A stretch of DNA of 64,000 nt from Atriophallophorus winterbourni (GCA_013407085.1 JACCGJ010001822.1:1-64000); one strand, 5' to 3'. Counted from the first letter of the stretch, positions 31,548 to 43,870 are shown. Notes: generated by a model from the letters alone, not told the origin. Numbers and translations are program-made.

Positions 31548-33430
31548 AACAATTAATTGCAAAAGAAACCATAGAAAATATACGCCATAGAATAACACCC
31601 GCGCTCATCGCGAAAAAAGAGCAGAAAATTCTGACGCGCAACGACATCACCACAAGGGATAATTTACGAAAAGATTGAAATATTGTCATATTACCGGCAG
31701 AAAAAGGATGGGTGACGTTGGTTATGAACAAAAAATATTATATAAGCAAGGCTGAACAACTTCTGCAATACACCACCACATATCGGGAGATTAACGAAGA
31801 CCAATCCAAACAGTTGGAAAACAAAATAAATGCTACGTTTACGAAAGTCGTTTTCATGAGACAACTCAATGCAGCCGAATATTTTAGAATGAAACCGGAT
31901 GGTTCAAGCTTACCACACTTCCATGGACTACCGAAAATTAACAAGGAAGGCATTCCGCTACGCTCAATCGCGTTGCTGCCTGGAGCACCTACCTACAAAC
32001 TCTGCAAAGAAATGTGAAAAAGAGTATTTTACCTTATTCAAGGATCAGATTATTCTATAGATTCCGCAACTGAATTTCAACAGAAGATAAAGGACGTGAA
32101 TTTGGAAGATGAAGAAATCGTGGTTTCTTTTGACGTGACAGCGCTATTTACATCTATCGGCACTAACTTAGCGCTGCAAACCATATCAAAACTTCTGGAC
32201 GAACGCGGAACGGAGCACAATGGAAACCGACTGACCAAAAACAGTATACTACAGTTATTATAATCGTGTTTGCAGACGAATTTTAAATTCAGCAATCGTT
32301 TGTATAAACAAATAAAAAGGATCTCCAATGGGATCGCAAATATCTGGGTTGCTAGCCGAAGCTGTAATGCATATCTTGAACGTATCGCATAGCCGCTGAT
32401 CCAACCCAAAATCTGGATCCGATACGTCGATGATACGTTCGTGCTTCTAAAGAAAGGAAACTTGGAAAATGCGCACCATCGACTGAATTGCGTCTTCACT
32501 GGAATTCAATTTACGAAGTAGACAGAATTGGAAAAACTGTCTACCATTTTTGTATGTGAACGTGTGAAGAACAGAAAAAGGAAACCTAGAAACTAGTGTA
32601 TAAAGGAAACGAACACACATGGATCAAATGTTGAACTTTAAAAGCAAGCACCCGGCCAACCACAAGCGAAGCTGTGATTGAACACAATTCAACCGCGCAA
32701 AAACACTGCACTACCGACGATCTCTGGGAAGAAGATGAGAAACATTTATTCAAACACTTCCGGAAGAATGAATACCAAAAGGAATTCAGCATTCGCAACA
32801 TGGACTCGACAACCCAATCGCGTGTAACAGCACGAACATAGCAAGGTTAACACTACACTATATCCAACATATCTCGGAGATTACCGCATTAATACTACGG
32901 CCGCTCGGAATTCGTGTAGCACACAAGCCAGCTTCAGCCTTGAGAAGCCAACTAGTCAAGGTTAAGGCCATGTTTGCTAAGGAGGAAAGAAATAACGTCG
33001 TGAACAGAATCCCGTGTTCCGATCGTGAGAACTATTATATTGGACACATCGAGAGAAGGTTAGAAACAAGGATACATGAACACAAACTGGCTACACGACG
33101 ACATCACCACAAATCAGTAACATCGGTACACATGGATCGTGAAGGACACGAATATAATTGGAATAGTACGGAAATCATCACCAAAGCCAGACCTCGTCAC
33201 GTTCGAGAATTCATCGAAGCGTGGTATTCGGACCCACAATATATCAAAGAGCACATTCGATTGGATGGTGTCTACGGACCAATGAGAACACGTCAACATC
33301 CAGGACATGCAAGGATTCTATCCAACAACATAGTCAGCCAGTAATGTCGAATACTATGCTCGACCCACCAAACCCAATTCGCCTTTATTACGATGCAGAC
33401 AGATTGACTGGTAGCTGTAACAATGAAGAT
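31548..33430 (+). mobile_element. PLE-B Penelope-like element, plus copy (5'-truncated)
   Basis: Near-identical inverted partner of the copy at 29165-31036. It starts at ACAATTAATTGC, so it lacks the N-terminal region that the minus copy has at 31037-31500. TLVMNKKYYISKAEQLLQ (31715), HFHGLPKINKEGIPLRSI (31918-31970), FDVTALFTSIGTN (32130), RYVDDTFVLLKKGN (32420-32460), and GIY-YIG with ENYYIGHIERRLETRIHEHK (33025-33090). Stops occur at 32015 and elsewhere. No hammerhead recognised at its end. Confidence 0.8.
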
Positions 33431-34261
33431 AGCTAGAGTAGAATCTCAAATGAGATAAGAGACCCTAAGATCATCACGCCTTTTAAGAATAGTAGTGATA
33501 GAGTCGCCTTCACCAGTTGCGGAATAATCTTTCTTTTTGATGCCTTCGGTAAATTTTATGCAACACGTTTGTATATGTAACTACTTGTATTAGCGGATAG
33601 TGTTTACTTCGAATCCTATTGTGGGTTCCAATTAGGATAACTGCCGTTATGCATAACTTACTTCACTGTGATATCGTTGAGAATAAACTCGCAATTTTAG
33701 CGTTTGTATGATTTATAAAAATGTTTAGACTACCTAACCAGGGGTGGGTTTTGCTGTCTCGATTTTAAAGGCTAACTCTCAATGTCTGCTCAAACTCGTT
33801 ATCTTTCGAAGCTGACAAATTGGTCAGTCGAATTTAAAATTTGCATTACTCAAGCTTTCGAAATTTTCTGGATATAAACAACAATGTATTCTTGCTTTCA
33901 TAATGTTCGTCATCTTCTTTGATCATTTGCTGAAACAAGATTTAGGAAGAGATCACATAGTATTTACCACTGCATAGGGTTGTGATTGTAGTCTCCTCAA
34001 GTTGATACATATAATATTTTAAGAAAGTACTAACCCCTGACCTATGGTTGCACATCTGAAACCCATCATTATTTTCTTACAAAACAACTTCACTCGTTAT
34101 TGAGCTGCTGTTTATCGATAAGCACAAACGTTCGAGTGACAGCCAGAAATGAATACCTGCAAATTATTTTGGACTTAAAATCGCTCTACAAAACCGTCAT
34201 CTGGAAGTTGTACATAATTAGAGATAGATTAGTTCAACTATTGCGCATAAGGTGTGATATT
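33431..34261. other. No gene identified
   Basis: AT-rich sequence between PLE-B and the gypsy array, with nothing assignable. Confidence 0.5.
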
Positions 34262-37200
34262 ATATCGAGATAATATGTTCTATGAACGTTGGGGCCAATG
34301 GACATGTTGGTTTCGATGATAAATGGTGTGCCAAAATAGGCAATCCAGTGTTCGACAAAGACGCGTGTTACAGAATCAGAACGTGGACTTTGATCGGAAC
34401 AGCAATCGGTCATCTTGTAAAGCGATCGATCGCCGTTAGGATGAAAGAATATCCGTTCGATGATGGCATTAAACGACGAGGTCAAGATGCACATGAGAGA
34501 ATTGACCGTTTGAATGCCCAAAGTGGATGTTAGGTGTGATTGTAAGTCGAGATATTTTGCGCTTTCGACGTTCGGGCCAACGCACTTATCTACCGGTTGG
34601 AGTTTGAACGGAGCTGCAAGGGACTGGAGGATTGGGATGAACGAGGGACGTGTTAGGCACATGAGGATTACCCAGCGGTTTTGATTTAGGGTTAATGACG
34701 TTTGATGGAGTTGGTGGCTTAAGCTCAACGAAAGCTGGTTTTAGACGATCGATAGAAACCGTGAGGCGTCGACCATTCATACTCAAAATGACGTGTTTGT
34801 GTTTACGCTTAATAGCTCTGCGTGGTCTATGATAGGACGGTTGGAGTGGTTTACATAGGATCACACGTCGCACAAAACCAAATCGCACGTATCGCGATGA
34901 GGTGAATTCTGTGGGTGGACATGGCGCTGTTGAGGAGTCGCAAAATCCAACTTCGACATAAACGATCGCAAGAGAGTAATGTAATCTGACATAGAAGACA
35001 ATGACTGGCAATGCACATCGAGTTCACCAGATAGACACAAGGTAGTGCCACAAACTAACTCTGCCGCCGAGCATTGCATGTCTTCTTTGATGGTAGAACG
35101 AATTCCAAGAATAACAAGTGGTAAATTCTCAGTGCATCTATTAGGATCGGAATGACCAGCAAAAGCGGCTTTGAGCTGCCGTTGGGGCGCCATCAACTAA
35201 TGCATTCACGTTCGGGTGTTAGGCGGTGGTTCGGATGTGCTGACAACTAAGGTGTAGAGTCAAATTTCGGAACAATGTCGATTGAAACTGAGCGCCAGGT
35301 TGGGTTTCGATGATAAATGGTGTGCCAAAATGGGCAATCCAGTGTTCGACAAAGACGCGTGTTACAGACTCAGCACGTGGACTTTGATCGGAACAGCAAT
35401 CGGCCATCTTGTAAAGCGATCGATCGCCGTTAGGATGAATGAATATCCGTTTGATGATGGCATTAAACGACGAGGTCATGATGCACATGAGAGAATTGAC
35501 CGTTTGAATGCCCAAAATGGATGTTAGGTGTGATTGTAAGTCGAGATATTTTGCGCTTTCGACGTGTGGGCCAACGCACTTGTCTACCGGTCCGAGTTTG
35601 AACGCAGTTGCTAGGGACTGGAGGATTGGGATGAACGAGGGACGTGTTAGGCATCTGAGGATTACCCAGCGGTTTTGATTTAGGGTTAATGACGTTTGAT
35701 GGAGTTGGTGCCTCAAGCTCAACGAAAGCTGGTTTTAAGCGATCGATAGAATCCGTGAGGCGTCGACCATTCATACTCAAAATGACGTGTTTGTGTTTAC
35801 GCCTAATAGCTCTGCGTGGTCTATGATAGGATGGTTGGAGTGGTTTACATAGGATCACACGTCGCACAAAACCAAATCGCACGTATCGCGAAGAGGTGAA
35901 TTCTGTGGGTGGACATGGCGCTGTTGAGGAGTCGCGAAATCCAACTTCGACATAAACGATCGCAAGAGAGTAATGTTATCTGACATAGAAGACAATGACT
36001 GGCAATGCACATCGAGTTCACCGGATAGACACAAGGTAGTGCCACAAACTAACTCTGCCGCTGAGCATTGCATGTCTTCTTTGATGGTAGAACGAATTCC
36101 AAGAATAACAAGTGGTAAATTCTCAGTGCATCTACTAGGATCGGAATGATCAGCAAAAGCGGCTTTGAGCTTCTGGTGGGGCGCCATCAACTAATGCATT
36201 CACGTTCGGGTGTTAGGCGGTGGTTCGGATGTGCTGACAACTAAGGTGTAGAGTCAAATCTCGGAACAATGTCGATTGAAACTGAGCGCCAGGTTGGGTT
36301 TCGATGATAAATGGTGTGCCAAAATGGGCAATCCAGTGTTCGACAAAGACGCGTGTTACAGACTCAGCACGTGGACTTTGATCGGAACAGCAATCGGCCA
36401 TCTTGTAAAGCGATCGATCGCCGTTAGGATGAATGAATATCCGTTTGATGATGGCATTAAACGACGAGGTCAAAATGCACATGAGAGAATTGACCGTTTG
36501 AATGCCCAAAGTGGATGTTAGGTGTGATTGTAAGTCGAGATATTTTGCGCTTTCGACGTTTGGGCCAACGCACTTGTCTACCGATACGAGTTTGAACGCA
36601 GTTGCTAGGGACTGGAGGATTGGGATGGTCGAGGGACGCGTTAGGCATTTGAGGATTACACAACGGTTTTGATTTAAGGTTAATGACGTTTGATGGATTT
36701 GATGGCTTAAGCTCAACGAAAGCTGGTTTTAGACGATCGATAGAAACCGTGAGGCGTCGACCATTCATACTCAAAATGACGTGTTTGTGTTTACGCTTAA
36801 TAGCTCTGCGTGGTCTATGATAGGACGGTTGGAGTGGTTTACATAGGATCACACGTCGCACAAAACCAAATCGCACGTATCGCGATAAGGTGAATACTGT
36901 GGGTGGATATGGCGCTGTTGAGGAGTCGCAAAATCCAACTTCGACATAAACGATCGCAAGAGAGTAATGTAATCTGACATAGAAGACAATGACTGGCAAT
37001 GCACATCGAGTTCACCGGATAGACACAAGGTAGTGCCACAAACTAACTCTGCCGCCGAGCATTGCATGTCTTATTTGATGGTAGAACGAATTCCATGAAT
37101 AACAATTGGAAAATTCTCAGTCCATCTATTAGGATCGGAATGACCCGCCAAAGCGTCTTTGAGCTGCCGGTGGGGCGCCATCAACTAATCCATTCACGTT

Positions 37201-37482
37201 CGGGTGGTAGGCGGTGGTTCGGATGTGCTGACAGCCAAGGTGTAAAGTCAAATCACGGAACAATATCGATTGAAACTGAGCTCCAGGTTGGGTTGAGATG
37301 AAAAATTGATGTTTTAAATTGGCAATCCAGTGTTCGACTAAGACGCGTGCTACAGTCTCAGAAGGCGGTCTTTGATCGGAAAAGCAATCGGCCGTCTTGC
37401 AAAAAGATCGATCGCCGTTAGGATGAATGAATATCTGTTCGATAATGGCATTAACCGACGAGGTCAAGATGCAAATGAGACG
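34262..37482 (-). repeat. Tandem array of Ty3/gypsy integrase segments, 994-bp period
   Basis: About three and a quarter units in one orientation. The landmark CATCAACTAAT falls at 35191, 36185 and 37179, exactly 994 bp apart twice. Each minus-strand unit encodes the integrase core (SVTRVFVEHWIAHFGTPFII, TQPGAQFQSTLF, CQHIRTTAYHPNV) and then the C-terminal module (GIRSTIKEDMQCSAAELVC, RRLTVSIDRLKPAFVELK). After the basic tail the next unit begins with FSHVHFDLV, the start of a core. Frameshifts in each unit make them inactive. The right edge is cut by CR1 ORF1 sequence at 37483. No LTR or RT is present. Confidence 0.75.
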
Positions 37483-38594
37483 TCGCCCATTACCATTGTA
37501 ATTTGCTGAGGGAGGCAGTCTGAAAGTATCAACGACAACGGCCTTTTCAACGAAAATAATATCAAACAGAAAATTCCATGTCTGTAGTCATGCTCAGCTC
37601 GCTCGTTAGCCTCAGGATTGCCTACCAGCTTTGGAACTCCGAGGATGATGAGATTGCGGTTGAATGTTATTCCTATGTCGCATGTATTATACCTCGTTTC
37701 GCACCATGGAATATGAGCATGATTACGAATATTCAGTGAATTGTTAGACCTAAATAGTAGTAATACGTTTTCCCGGTCACGCTCATTTTATAAGTTAACC
37801 CTCAAAAGTCTGGGTTTATCCTGATGAAGTGAACCACGCCGTCCAGCTAAACGAGTCAATGCTAACGGCACTACAGTTCCAAGTTTCATAATTTCACACA
37901 GTTCCTTCCGTTTTTCTTCGTCGTGCTTTTGACGGTCTTTGAAGAGAGTGTATTCCGCCTCTGGAACGTCAGTACAAATGACACTCCAAGAGTGTGCCTT
38001 ACGATTGGCGGAAATGCTATTTCGTTTCTCCAAAGCATTAACTGTTTTAGGATCAGTTGGTTGTTTAACGGCTCGCTTTATATTCGCGGATTGTGTTGAA
38101 TTTTTTTCAGACCTCTATAAAGCACGCGGATTATTGGATAGGCTCAGTTGTTCTGAATTTAAAGGTCGGGTGTCTCATATGTTGATCAACGCATTTTTGC
38201 CATTCTGCCTTCCTAGAACTGGAGATGAAACACGATCTGCACGCTCAAGTCTAGGCTTCAGTTCGCTAATTAATAAGTCATTTAACAAACATTCAATTCT
38301 GTGTATGCTGTCTTCTAAATTCAACATTCCCATATTAGTTTCAGTCTGTGAGGTCGCAGTGGTCTTTGTACAGTTTCTAGGTTCAATTCTGCATAAATGA
38401 CAGATAAAGCATACTCCAGGCATTCCGTCTTTATTGATAATTGTAATAGCATCAGCAGTCAGGGTAACGTCACATTTCATATGAACTTTATCGTGGCAAA
38501 TAATGCAACTAGCGTGTCGGGTTTTGTGACCTACCACCTTTCTACAAATTTGGCACACGTGACCCCGATTACTGGGCTTTGCTCGTAAGGTCAT
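37483..38594 (-). pseudogene. CR1 LINE ORF1 (PHD-like finger, helix, RRM-like domain)
   Basis: Minus-strand ORF1 remnant. Frame 38594-38175: HVCQICRKVVGHKTRHASC with IICHDKVHMKC and CFICHLC, a C4HC3-like cluster as in CR1 ORF1 proteins, followed by an amphipathic helix (LEDSIHRIECLLNDLL). Frame 38033-37788: SVICTDVPEAEYTLFKDR, the start of an RRM-like fold, and PRLLRV. A further part to 37483 duplicates, in sequence, the fragment at 40370-40565. ORF1 proteins bind the element RNA. It starts with ATG at 38594. Confidence 0.65.
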
Positions 38595-38613
38595 GACGCC
38601 GGGATGAAAAGAT

Positions 38614-39831
38614 TTATCGATCGCTCTGTGTGGTAAATGGGTATGCGCGCGTCGGCTCGTATGAAGCGAAGTCGAGTCCGAAGCGGATTACAAGTTGCTC
38701 TTCATCATCATCATGAAGCACAAGTCTGGAGCCAGACAAAGTGGCAAGCAAAATGAAGCAGGAAAAGCAGATAAGCAAGCGCATGGAAAAGGGAAAGCAT
38801 GCAAGCGGAATACGCAAAAGCAAATGCACAAAATAGCAGCTTGTTTTTGTAGTTTCACTGCATGCGATTTTTTGGGTTTTTTGTTTTGTTTTTGTTTTTT
38901 GTGTTTTTAGGTAAAATAATACCGGATAAAAAATTATGACACATAATAAAATACACTGGTGCCACTGACTTCGGTTTGTAGCCATATCTCGTAAGGTTTC
39001 CAGCCAACTATTATATGGAGCTTTTGGACCCCACCCAGGCCAATGAATACGCCCAACTGAGCCTAACGCTACGGTGAGTTTCTTCATCCCAACGCGCCAC
39101 GTCATGGACTGGCCACCCGATCTTTTCTCCCAGATTCTGTCAGGCTCTGCGAATAAGGCGCGGTACGGTAAACGGTGAGTAGGCATTCTTAAAACATGTC
39201 CCAACCATCGCAAGCGAGCAAGCATCAGCATTTCGCTCAGTCCGTGGCCACCTGGTCCTAACACCCGATTGCAGACATCTATATTTGTAACACGATGCTT
39301 CCACCGAATGCGAGCAATTCTACTCAGGCAACGGGTATCAAAAACAGAAAGCCGACGGACATCTTCCGCTCGGATAGACCAGGTTTCGCAGCCATAAAGG
39401 AGTGTTGCACGCACCACTTCGTTGTACACTCGGCCTTTAGTATGCAGTGAAACATCGCGTCGACGCCACAGGTGGCGAAGGTTAGCAAACGCTGCACCCG
39501 CTTTGTGAACACGATGTGAGATCTCGTCCTCGACACAACCTCCAGCGGAGATACAACTGCAAATGTAAGCAAAGCTGTCGACCAATTCAAGATTGACATC
39601 GCACACAGTTAGGTTTGGAAGAGAGCCGCTCCAATCCTGGGTAAGTGTTTTTTTCACTTGTTAGGAGCAAAGCACATGCCATACCTTGAAGCTTCAAGTG
39701 CCAAGCGGTCCAGGGCTTGTTGCATTATATGAGGGTCATCTCCCAGAAGTGCGATGTCATCAGCATACTCTAGATTGGTCGCTCTCTCACCCGACAGAAG
39801 TTCAACACCTGTGCCCACCAGACCAGCTGGA
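38614..39831 (-). pseudogene. LINE-D 3' part, RT end and C-terminal domain (347-codon frame)
   Basis: 5'-truncated LINE-D copy. Codons at 39660-39830 (minus) give EYADDIALLGDD, so the YADD that is lost in the plus copy is kept here. After a frameshift at about 39650, the frame 39657-38614 carries LWRRRDVSLHTKGRV, LLYGCETWSIRAEDVRRL, RLRWLGHVLRMPTHRL, GWGPKAPYNSWLETLRDMAT and the end of the protein. The frame then stays open through the 3' UTR (lysine/glutamine-rich codons from an A-rich stretch) and beyond the GAT-type tail (near 38700) into the flank, which is fortuitous. Confidence 0.75.
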
Positions 39832-39924
39832 AGTGGGCGAGTGAATCATCTCTACACAGGAAAGGTTTGTAACGAAATTCGTCGTAGCTCCTAGAGATTG
39901 GATCCCATTTTCCTGTCAAATGTG

Positions 39925-40012
39925 TCAAGCGAAGTGTGAAATATTATGTAGGACAGACTGGAAGAAGTTTAGAAACAAGGATACATGAACACATGGATCG
40001 TGAAGGACACTT
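39925..40012 (+). pseudogene. Small PLE GIY-YIG fragment
   Basis: The plus strand reads VKYYVGQTGRSLETRIHEH and then directly MDREGH. In PLE-B the two parts are separated by about 16 residues, so this fragment has an internal deletion. It is closest to the PLE-B type sequence. Confidence 0.55.
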
Positions 40013-40074
40013 ATCTTTTTTTAGAGAAGTTAAATAGCATATCGGTCTTTCTAGATTGAGAGGCGCAAATCGAA

Positions 40075-40565
40075 TTATCGTTTTGGCCAAAATAGATTTA
40101 TTTATCTGGCTTCAGTCCACACTCGGTAGTCATTTGGGGTGGTTTTGCGTTCGATTGCTGATTGTGTGTCCCAGCTGAAGATTCATTTCTTGGTTCAGTT
40201 GATAGGGCTTCATCAATTCGGACAGTATTTGATGCAGAGTGGGCATTTATATCAGTATTTCTGTAATCGTTAAGGATTACACCTTTTGGGATTTTGTGTT
40301 TCCAGCATTTCCAGTTGGAACGTACAGTATCAACCATGGTACTCATCCGGAAGTTTATTTTTAGTGGACGTGGCCCAATACCATTGTAATTTGTTGAGAA
40401 AGGCATTCTGAAAGTATCAAAGACAACGGCCTTTTCAACGAAAATAATATCAAACAGAAAACTCCATTGCCTGTAGTCATGCTCAGCTCGATTATTAGCC
40501 TCAGAATTGCCTGCCAGCTCAGGAACTCCGAGGTTGATGAGATTGCTATTTGATGTCATTCTTAT
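40075..40565 (-). pseudogene. CR1 ORF1 C-terminal fragment (153 codons)
   Basis: Open frame 40559-40098 matches the end of CR1 ORF1. VVFDTFRMPFSTNYNGIGPR and PLKINFRMS are the counterpart of VVDTFRVPFSPKYKGDGPKP at 57180-57260. The first part is nearly identical in DNA to 37500-37700, which shows two copies of this ORF1 in the window. The fragment ends at a junction with PLE-C at about 40566. Confidence 0.6.
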
Positions 40566-41455
40566 GTAGCACGTATTATTCTTATTCCGAGTGAACGGAA
40601 TGGTCCGAGCCTGTGACGATATATGGGAGTTTTCTTGGTAGTTCTTTTGATAATCTATGCGTAGGTGCTCCAGGCAGTGAAACGATTGGACCTAGTGGGA
40701 TAAATTCTTTGTGCACATTTGGTAAACCGTAGAATCGCGGGATTGAGGAATCTTCCGATTTCATTTAAAAATATTCACCGCTCGTAATCTGTGTCTTGAA
40801 GCTCAGTCTTTTGAGAGAAGCGTTAATCTTGTTTTCTAGTCGTTTCGTTTCATTTTCGCTGACCAGTCGGTAGGTGGTCGTGTCCCGCTGCCATTCTTCA
40901 GCTTCCTCGATGTAATCAGCTTTATCCATAACTACCGTCATTCGCCCTCTGTCTGTGGGAGAAATGACTATGTTCCGGTCGTTTTTAAGCTGTTTGATGT
41001 CTTTCCTTTCTTCCTAGCTAAACATTGGGTGATCTGCGTTTCTCGGCAATACGGGAATGATTTTTAGCCGAACATTTTCTCTTGTGTCTTGATTCATATC
41101 TTGAGGTTTGATTATATCTTCCAGACCCGCTAAGAATTCACATGTGTCGGCATCCCGATTATTAAATTTTAGTCCTTTCGCAAGCACCCGCTTTTCGGTC
41201 GTTGTCAATTGCTTTGTTGAAAGATTTCTCACCCGCGTCTCGGCGTAATTATCCCATTCATTAGGCGTAATTCGTTGCAAATTTCAGGTCAAGTTTTCTT
41301 TGCTTCTTCATCATTGCTCGGTTCGTTGTTATCTCATTAGCTTTCTGCAGCTCATCTGCTAGTTGCTGCCCAATGTGGCTGTCGCACCTCGCTCGTTCCT
41401 TATTTATTGTAGCTTTGTATTTCCTTAGTCTTTCGTGGGCATCTGTGATCATCTA
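40566..41455 (-). pseudogene. PLE-C N-terminal and RT finger fragment
   Basis: Decayed second copy of PLE-C. Frame 41452-41261 starts at ITDAHERLRKYKATINKERA. Frame 41280-41014 has LQRITPNEWDNYAETRV and TEKRVLAKGLKFNN, the PLE KGLxF signature. Frame 40764-40582 has SIPRFYGLPNVHKEFIPLGP, the GLPxxHK motif. DNA identity to 46850-47500 is high. The rest of the element (palm, GIY-YIG) is missing. Confidence 0.7.
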
Positions 41456-41902
41456 CGCACCGTGTGGTCGCATTATTTTGAGCTCCTGATTATCAGGATA
41501 TACTGTTCTTATACTACACGTACGTGGATATATTATACCTTGTTGGACTCCGCTCGAAGTCAGCTTTCTGGATATACCACTCTCGTAGCGGTATTTGATA
41601 ATACGAGCAAATTCGGTTTGTCGTGATTTTCCAATATTGGATCTACGCGTGCAACCGTGTTAATACTCCTCAAGTCCTCAAAGGGATTGACGTTGTTGGA
41701 AAGATCTTATACTTCGCCGTCGACTGGTTATATATTCAACATCGTGCGATCAACCACCGAAGCGTATCGCCGGAATCAATTCTGATTTTGCTCTTATTAA
41801 TGAACAACGCTTTTCATCGCGCTCACGATATTCATCATCGATCGCTCGACAGAACCCCTGCCTGTGCACACCACTGAACAGTGCACACACAACCCTGACC
41901 GA
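41456..41902. other. Probable 5' UTR of the CR1 copy at 41903
   Basis: No coding signal. Position and lack of similarity to PLE-C suggest the leader of the following plus-strand CR1 element. Confidence 0.35.
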
Positions 41903-42638
41903 ATGACCCCGAAAAGGATACAAAGCGCACCGAGCTGCATGTGTATGGTTTGCCAAATGTCGGTAAGCCAAAGGCGAAGTCTGTCACGTGTTACGATTGT
42001 TTGTCGAAAGTTCATGCTAAATGCGACAAATCGCTAACCTCGGATTTAGTATCGATTATTAATGGAGATGTTTATGCCGGTCTTTGTTACGTTTGCCAAG
42101 CTTGCAAGGCCAAAAAACAGCGTCATTCTCGGAAGCGAAAATCCCTGAGAAGGAAATTGAGACGCGCCCAAATGGACTGGAATCCAGTATGCAAAAACTG
42201 AATGAATTGATAAACAAGGTCATAAAGGCACCATTGTTGTTCGACTTAGAGGTAGAAAATCCATCATACTCGTACAGGCCAACATTTGCCCAGATAACCG
42301 CGCAGATGGTAACTAAAACGAGGAATCGTTCGCTTTGATCAGTGACTCCTCGACTTAACGGAAACGAGAAGGGACTCAGAAAAACCACTGCTAATATGAC
42401 TGACTCAAATTATAAAACAAAATCCGCGGATGCAAACCTTAGTGTTATATGCACAAACGTGACCGAGTCGCAGGAAACGCTGTTCGAAGCTAAGCAAAAA
42501 CATGACTTAGGTGAGTGGTATGAACTCTGTAGTCAGATGAGACTGGCCGCAGTTACTCCCTCATCAATAGTTCGATTATACCGCCAGCGCAGCATGGATT
42601 TTGATCTCACCTATCTTGTCTCACATATCTTCTCATAG
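41903..42638 (+). pseudogene. CR1 ORF1, plus orientation
   Basis: Starts at ATG 41903 with CMVCQMSVSQRRS, shifts frame near 41980, then VTCYDCLSKVHAKCDKSLTS and CYVCQAC complete the PHD-like Cys/His cluster. The later frame (42342-42638) has SVICTNVTESQETLFEAKQK, the start of the RRM-like domain, as in the ORF1 copies at 51300 and 57700. Truncated near 42640, where the RT part of ORF2 follows directly. The endonuclease is missing. Confidence 0.6.
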
Positions 42639-42639
42639 C

Positions 42640-43870
42640 GTTATACGACTGGAGTTGGATAGAAGTTCTTGCATCCACGTCTGTTACCTAGACATTTCGA
42701 AAGCTTTTGACAGAATCAATCATGATTTGCTTATCCAAAAACTGATACGTTAAGGAATATGTGAACCGCTCCTCTCATGGTTGTGCGACTATCTGTCAAA
42801 TCGCGACGCCCAAGTTAAAGTTAACGGCGTGCTATCAAAAACGTTCAAAACCAGCAGTGGAGTCCCACAAGGATATGTGCTAGGCCCGCTCCTCTTTCTG
42901 TTATACATAAACGAATTATCCCCCCTCATATCGTCCAAAATGGTCCTGTTCGCGGATGATATGAAAATTTGGACGCCAATTAATTCTGAAAAGCATTGTG
43001 AGAAACTGCAAATGGATTTGGACAGCGTGTCGAATTGGACCGTAATGAATGACATGTCATTCAACATACAGAAAAGTAAGATGCTCTATTTTGGCAAGAG
43101 TGTTTCATGGACATATCGATTGGGAACTGAAAACCTAGCATGGAGCTCGTTAGAAAAATATCTTGGAATGTGGATTAGCGGAATCCTGAAGAGAACAGTG
43201 CACTGTCAGATTATATATCGACGGGCCAACAGATTGTTAGGTATCTTTCGAAGAATATTTGGAAGATTCTCTCTGGTAACGTTACCAAGGATAATGAATG
43301 TATACCTTCGCCCTACGATAGAGTATGCGGTAGCGGTCTGGGCTCCTTGGCTGCGAAAAGATATTGCTCTCCTCGATAAAATCTATCGTAGAGCAACAAA
43401 GTTAGTGATGGGTCTTTTAAATGTTCCTTACACCAAAAGTTCGCGACATCTGGGTCTATGCGACTGTACCCAAATGAGGATAGGACGCGATATTATTTTG
43501 ACCTATAGAATTGTGGCTGCTAAAGGACATCCACTAAAACACTTAGTTGATTTTTGTGACGGGAAAGTGACACGCGGACATACCTTATCCCTATACGTTC
43601 CAAGTTTCCGTATTGATTGTCGGCGCCATTGTTTCGCCATACGTGCTATATTTCTTTGGAATTCCCTACCCCAACATGTGGTGAACTCTCCTTGACTGGC
43701 GATTTTTAAAGCGAAATTGGACTTGCACTCGCAAACGAACATCATTCGTGAGCCTTACATTTGATATTCTCTATTGCTTTTATACTATTTTTTCATGTTT
43801 TTATTCATACCGTAATCCTGTGGTGTTGTAAAGTATTAACTTTTTTAAATACTTGAATCCATGAATCCAT
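42640..43870 (+). pseudogene. CR1 ORF2 reverse transcriptase, C-terminal two-thirds
   Basis: CIHVCYLDISKAFDRINHD (motif A, 42665-42720), one in-frame stop at 42750, then a 304-codon frame from 42781: KTSSGVPQGYVLGPLLFLLY (motif B), KMVLFADDMKIWTP (motif C, FADD intact), and a thumb with YLRPTIEYAVAVWAPWLRKD and IRAIFLWNSLPQHVVNSP, the conserved CR1 C-terminus. The stop at 43694 truncates the last residues. The 3' end is marked by TTGAATCCATGAATCCA (43853-43869). It is opposite in strand to the other CR1 copies. Confidence 0.8.

Noticed and set aside
29165..33430. Pure assembly fold-back of PLE-B
   Set aside because: The two arms differ at scattered positions and the minus copy has about 460 bp of extra N-terminal sequence, so a simple artefact is unlikely, though long reads are still needed.
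34262..37482. CRISPR-like or satellite array of short repeats
   Set aside because: Units are 994 bp and code for parts of a gypsy integrase. There are no short repeats with spacers.
38175..38594. Host chromatin protein with a PHD finger
   Set aside because: The Cys/His cluster, helix and following RRM-like part match CR1 ORF1 copies at 51503-52210 and 58085-58363, so it is transposon-derived.
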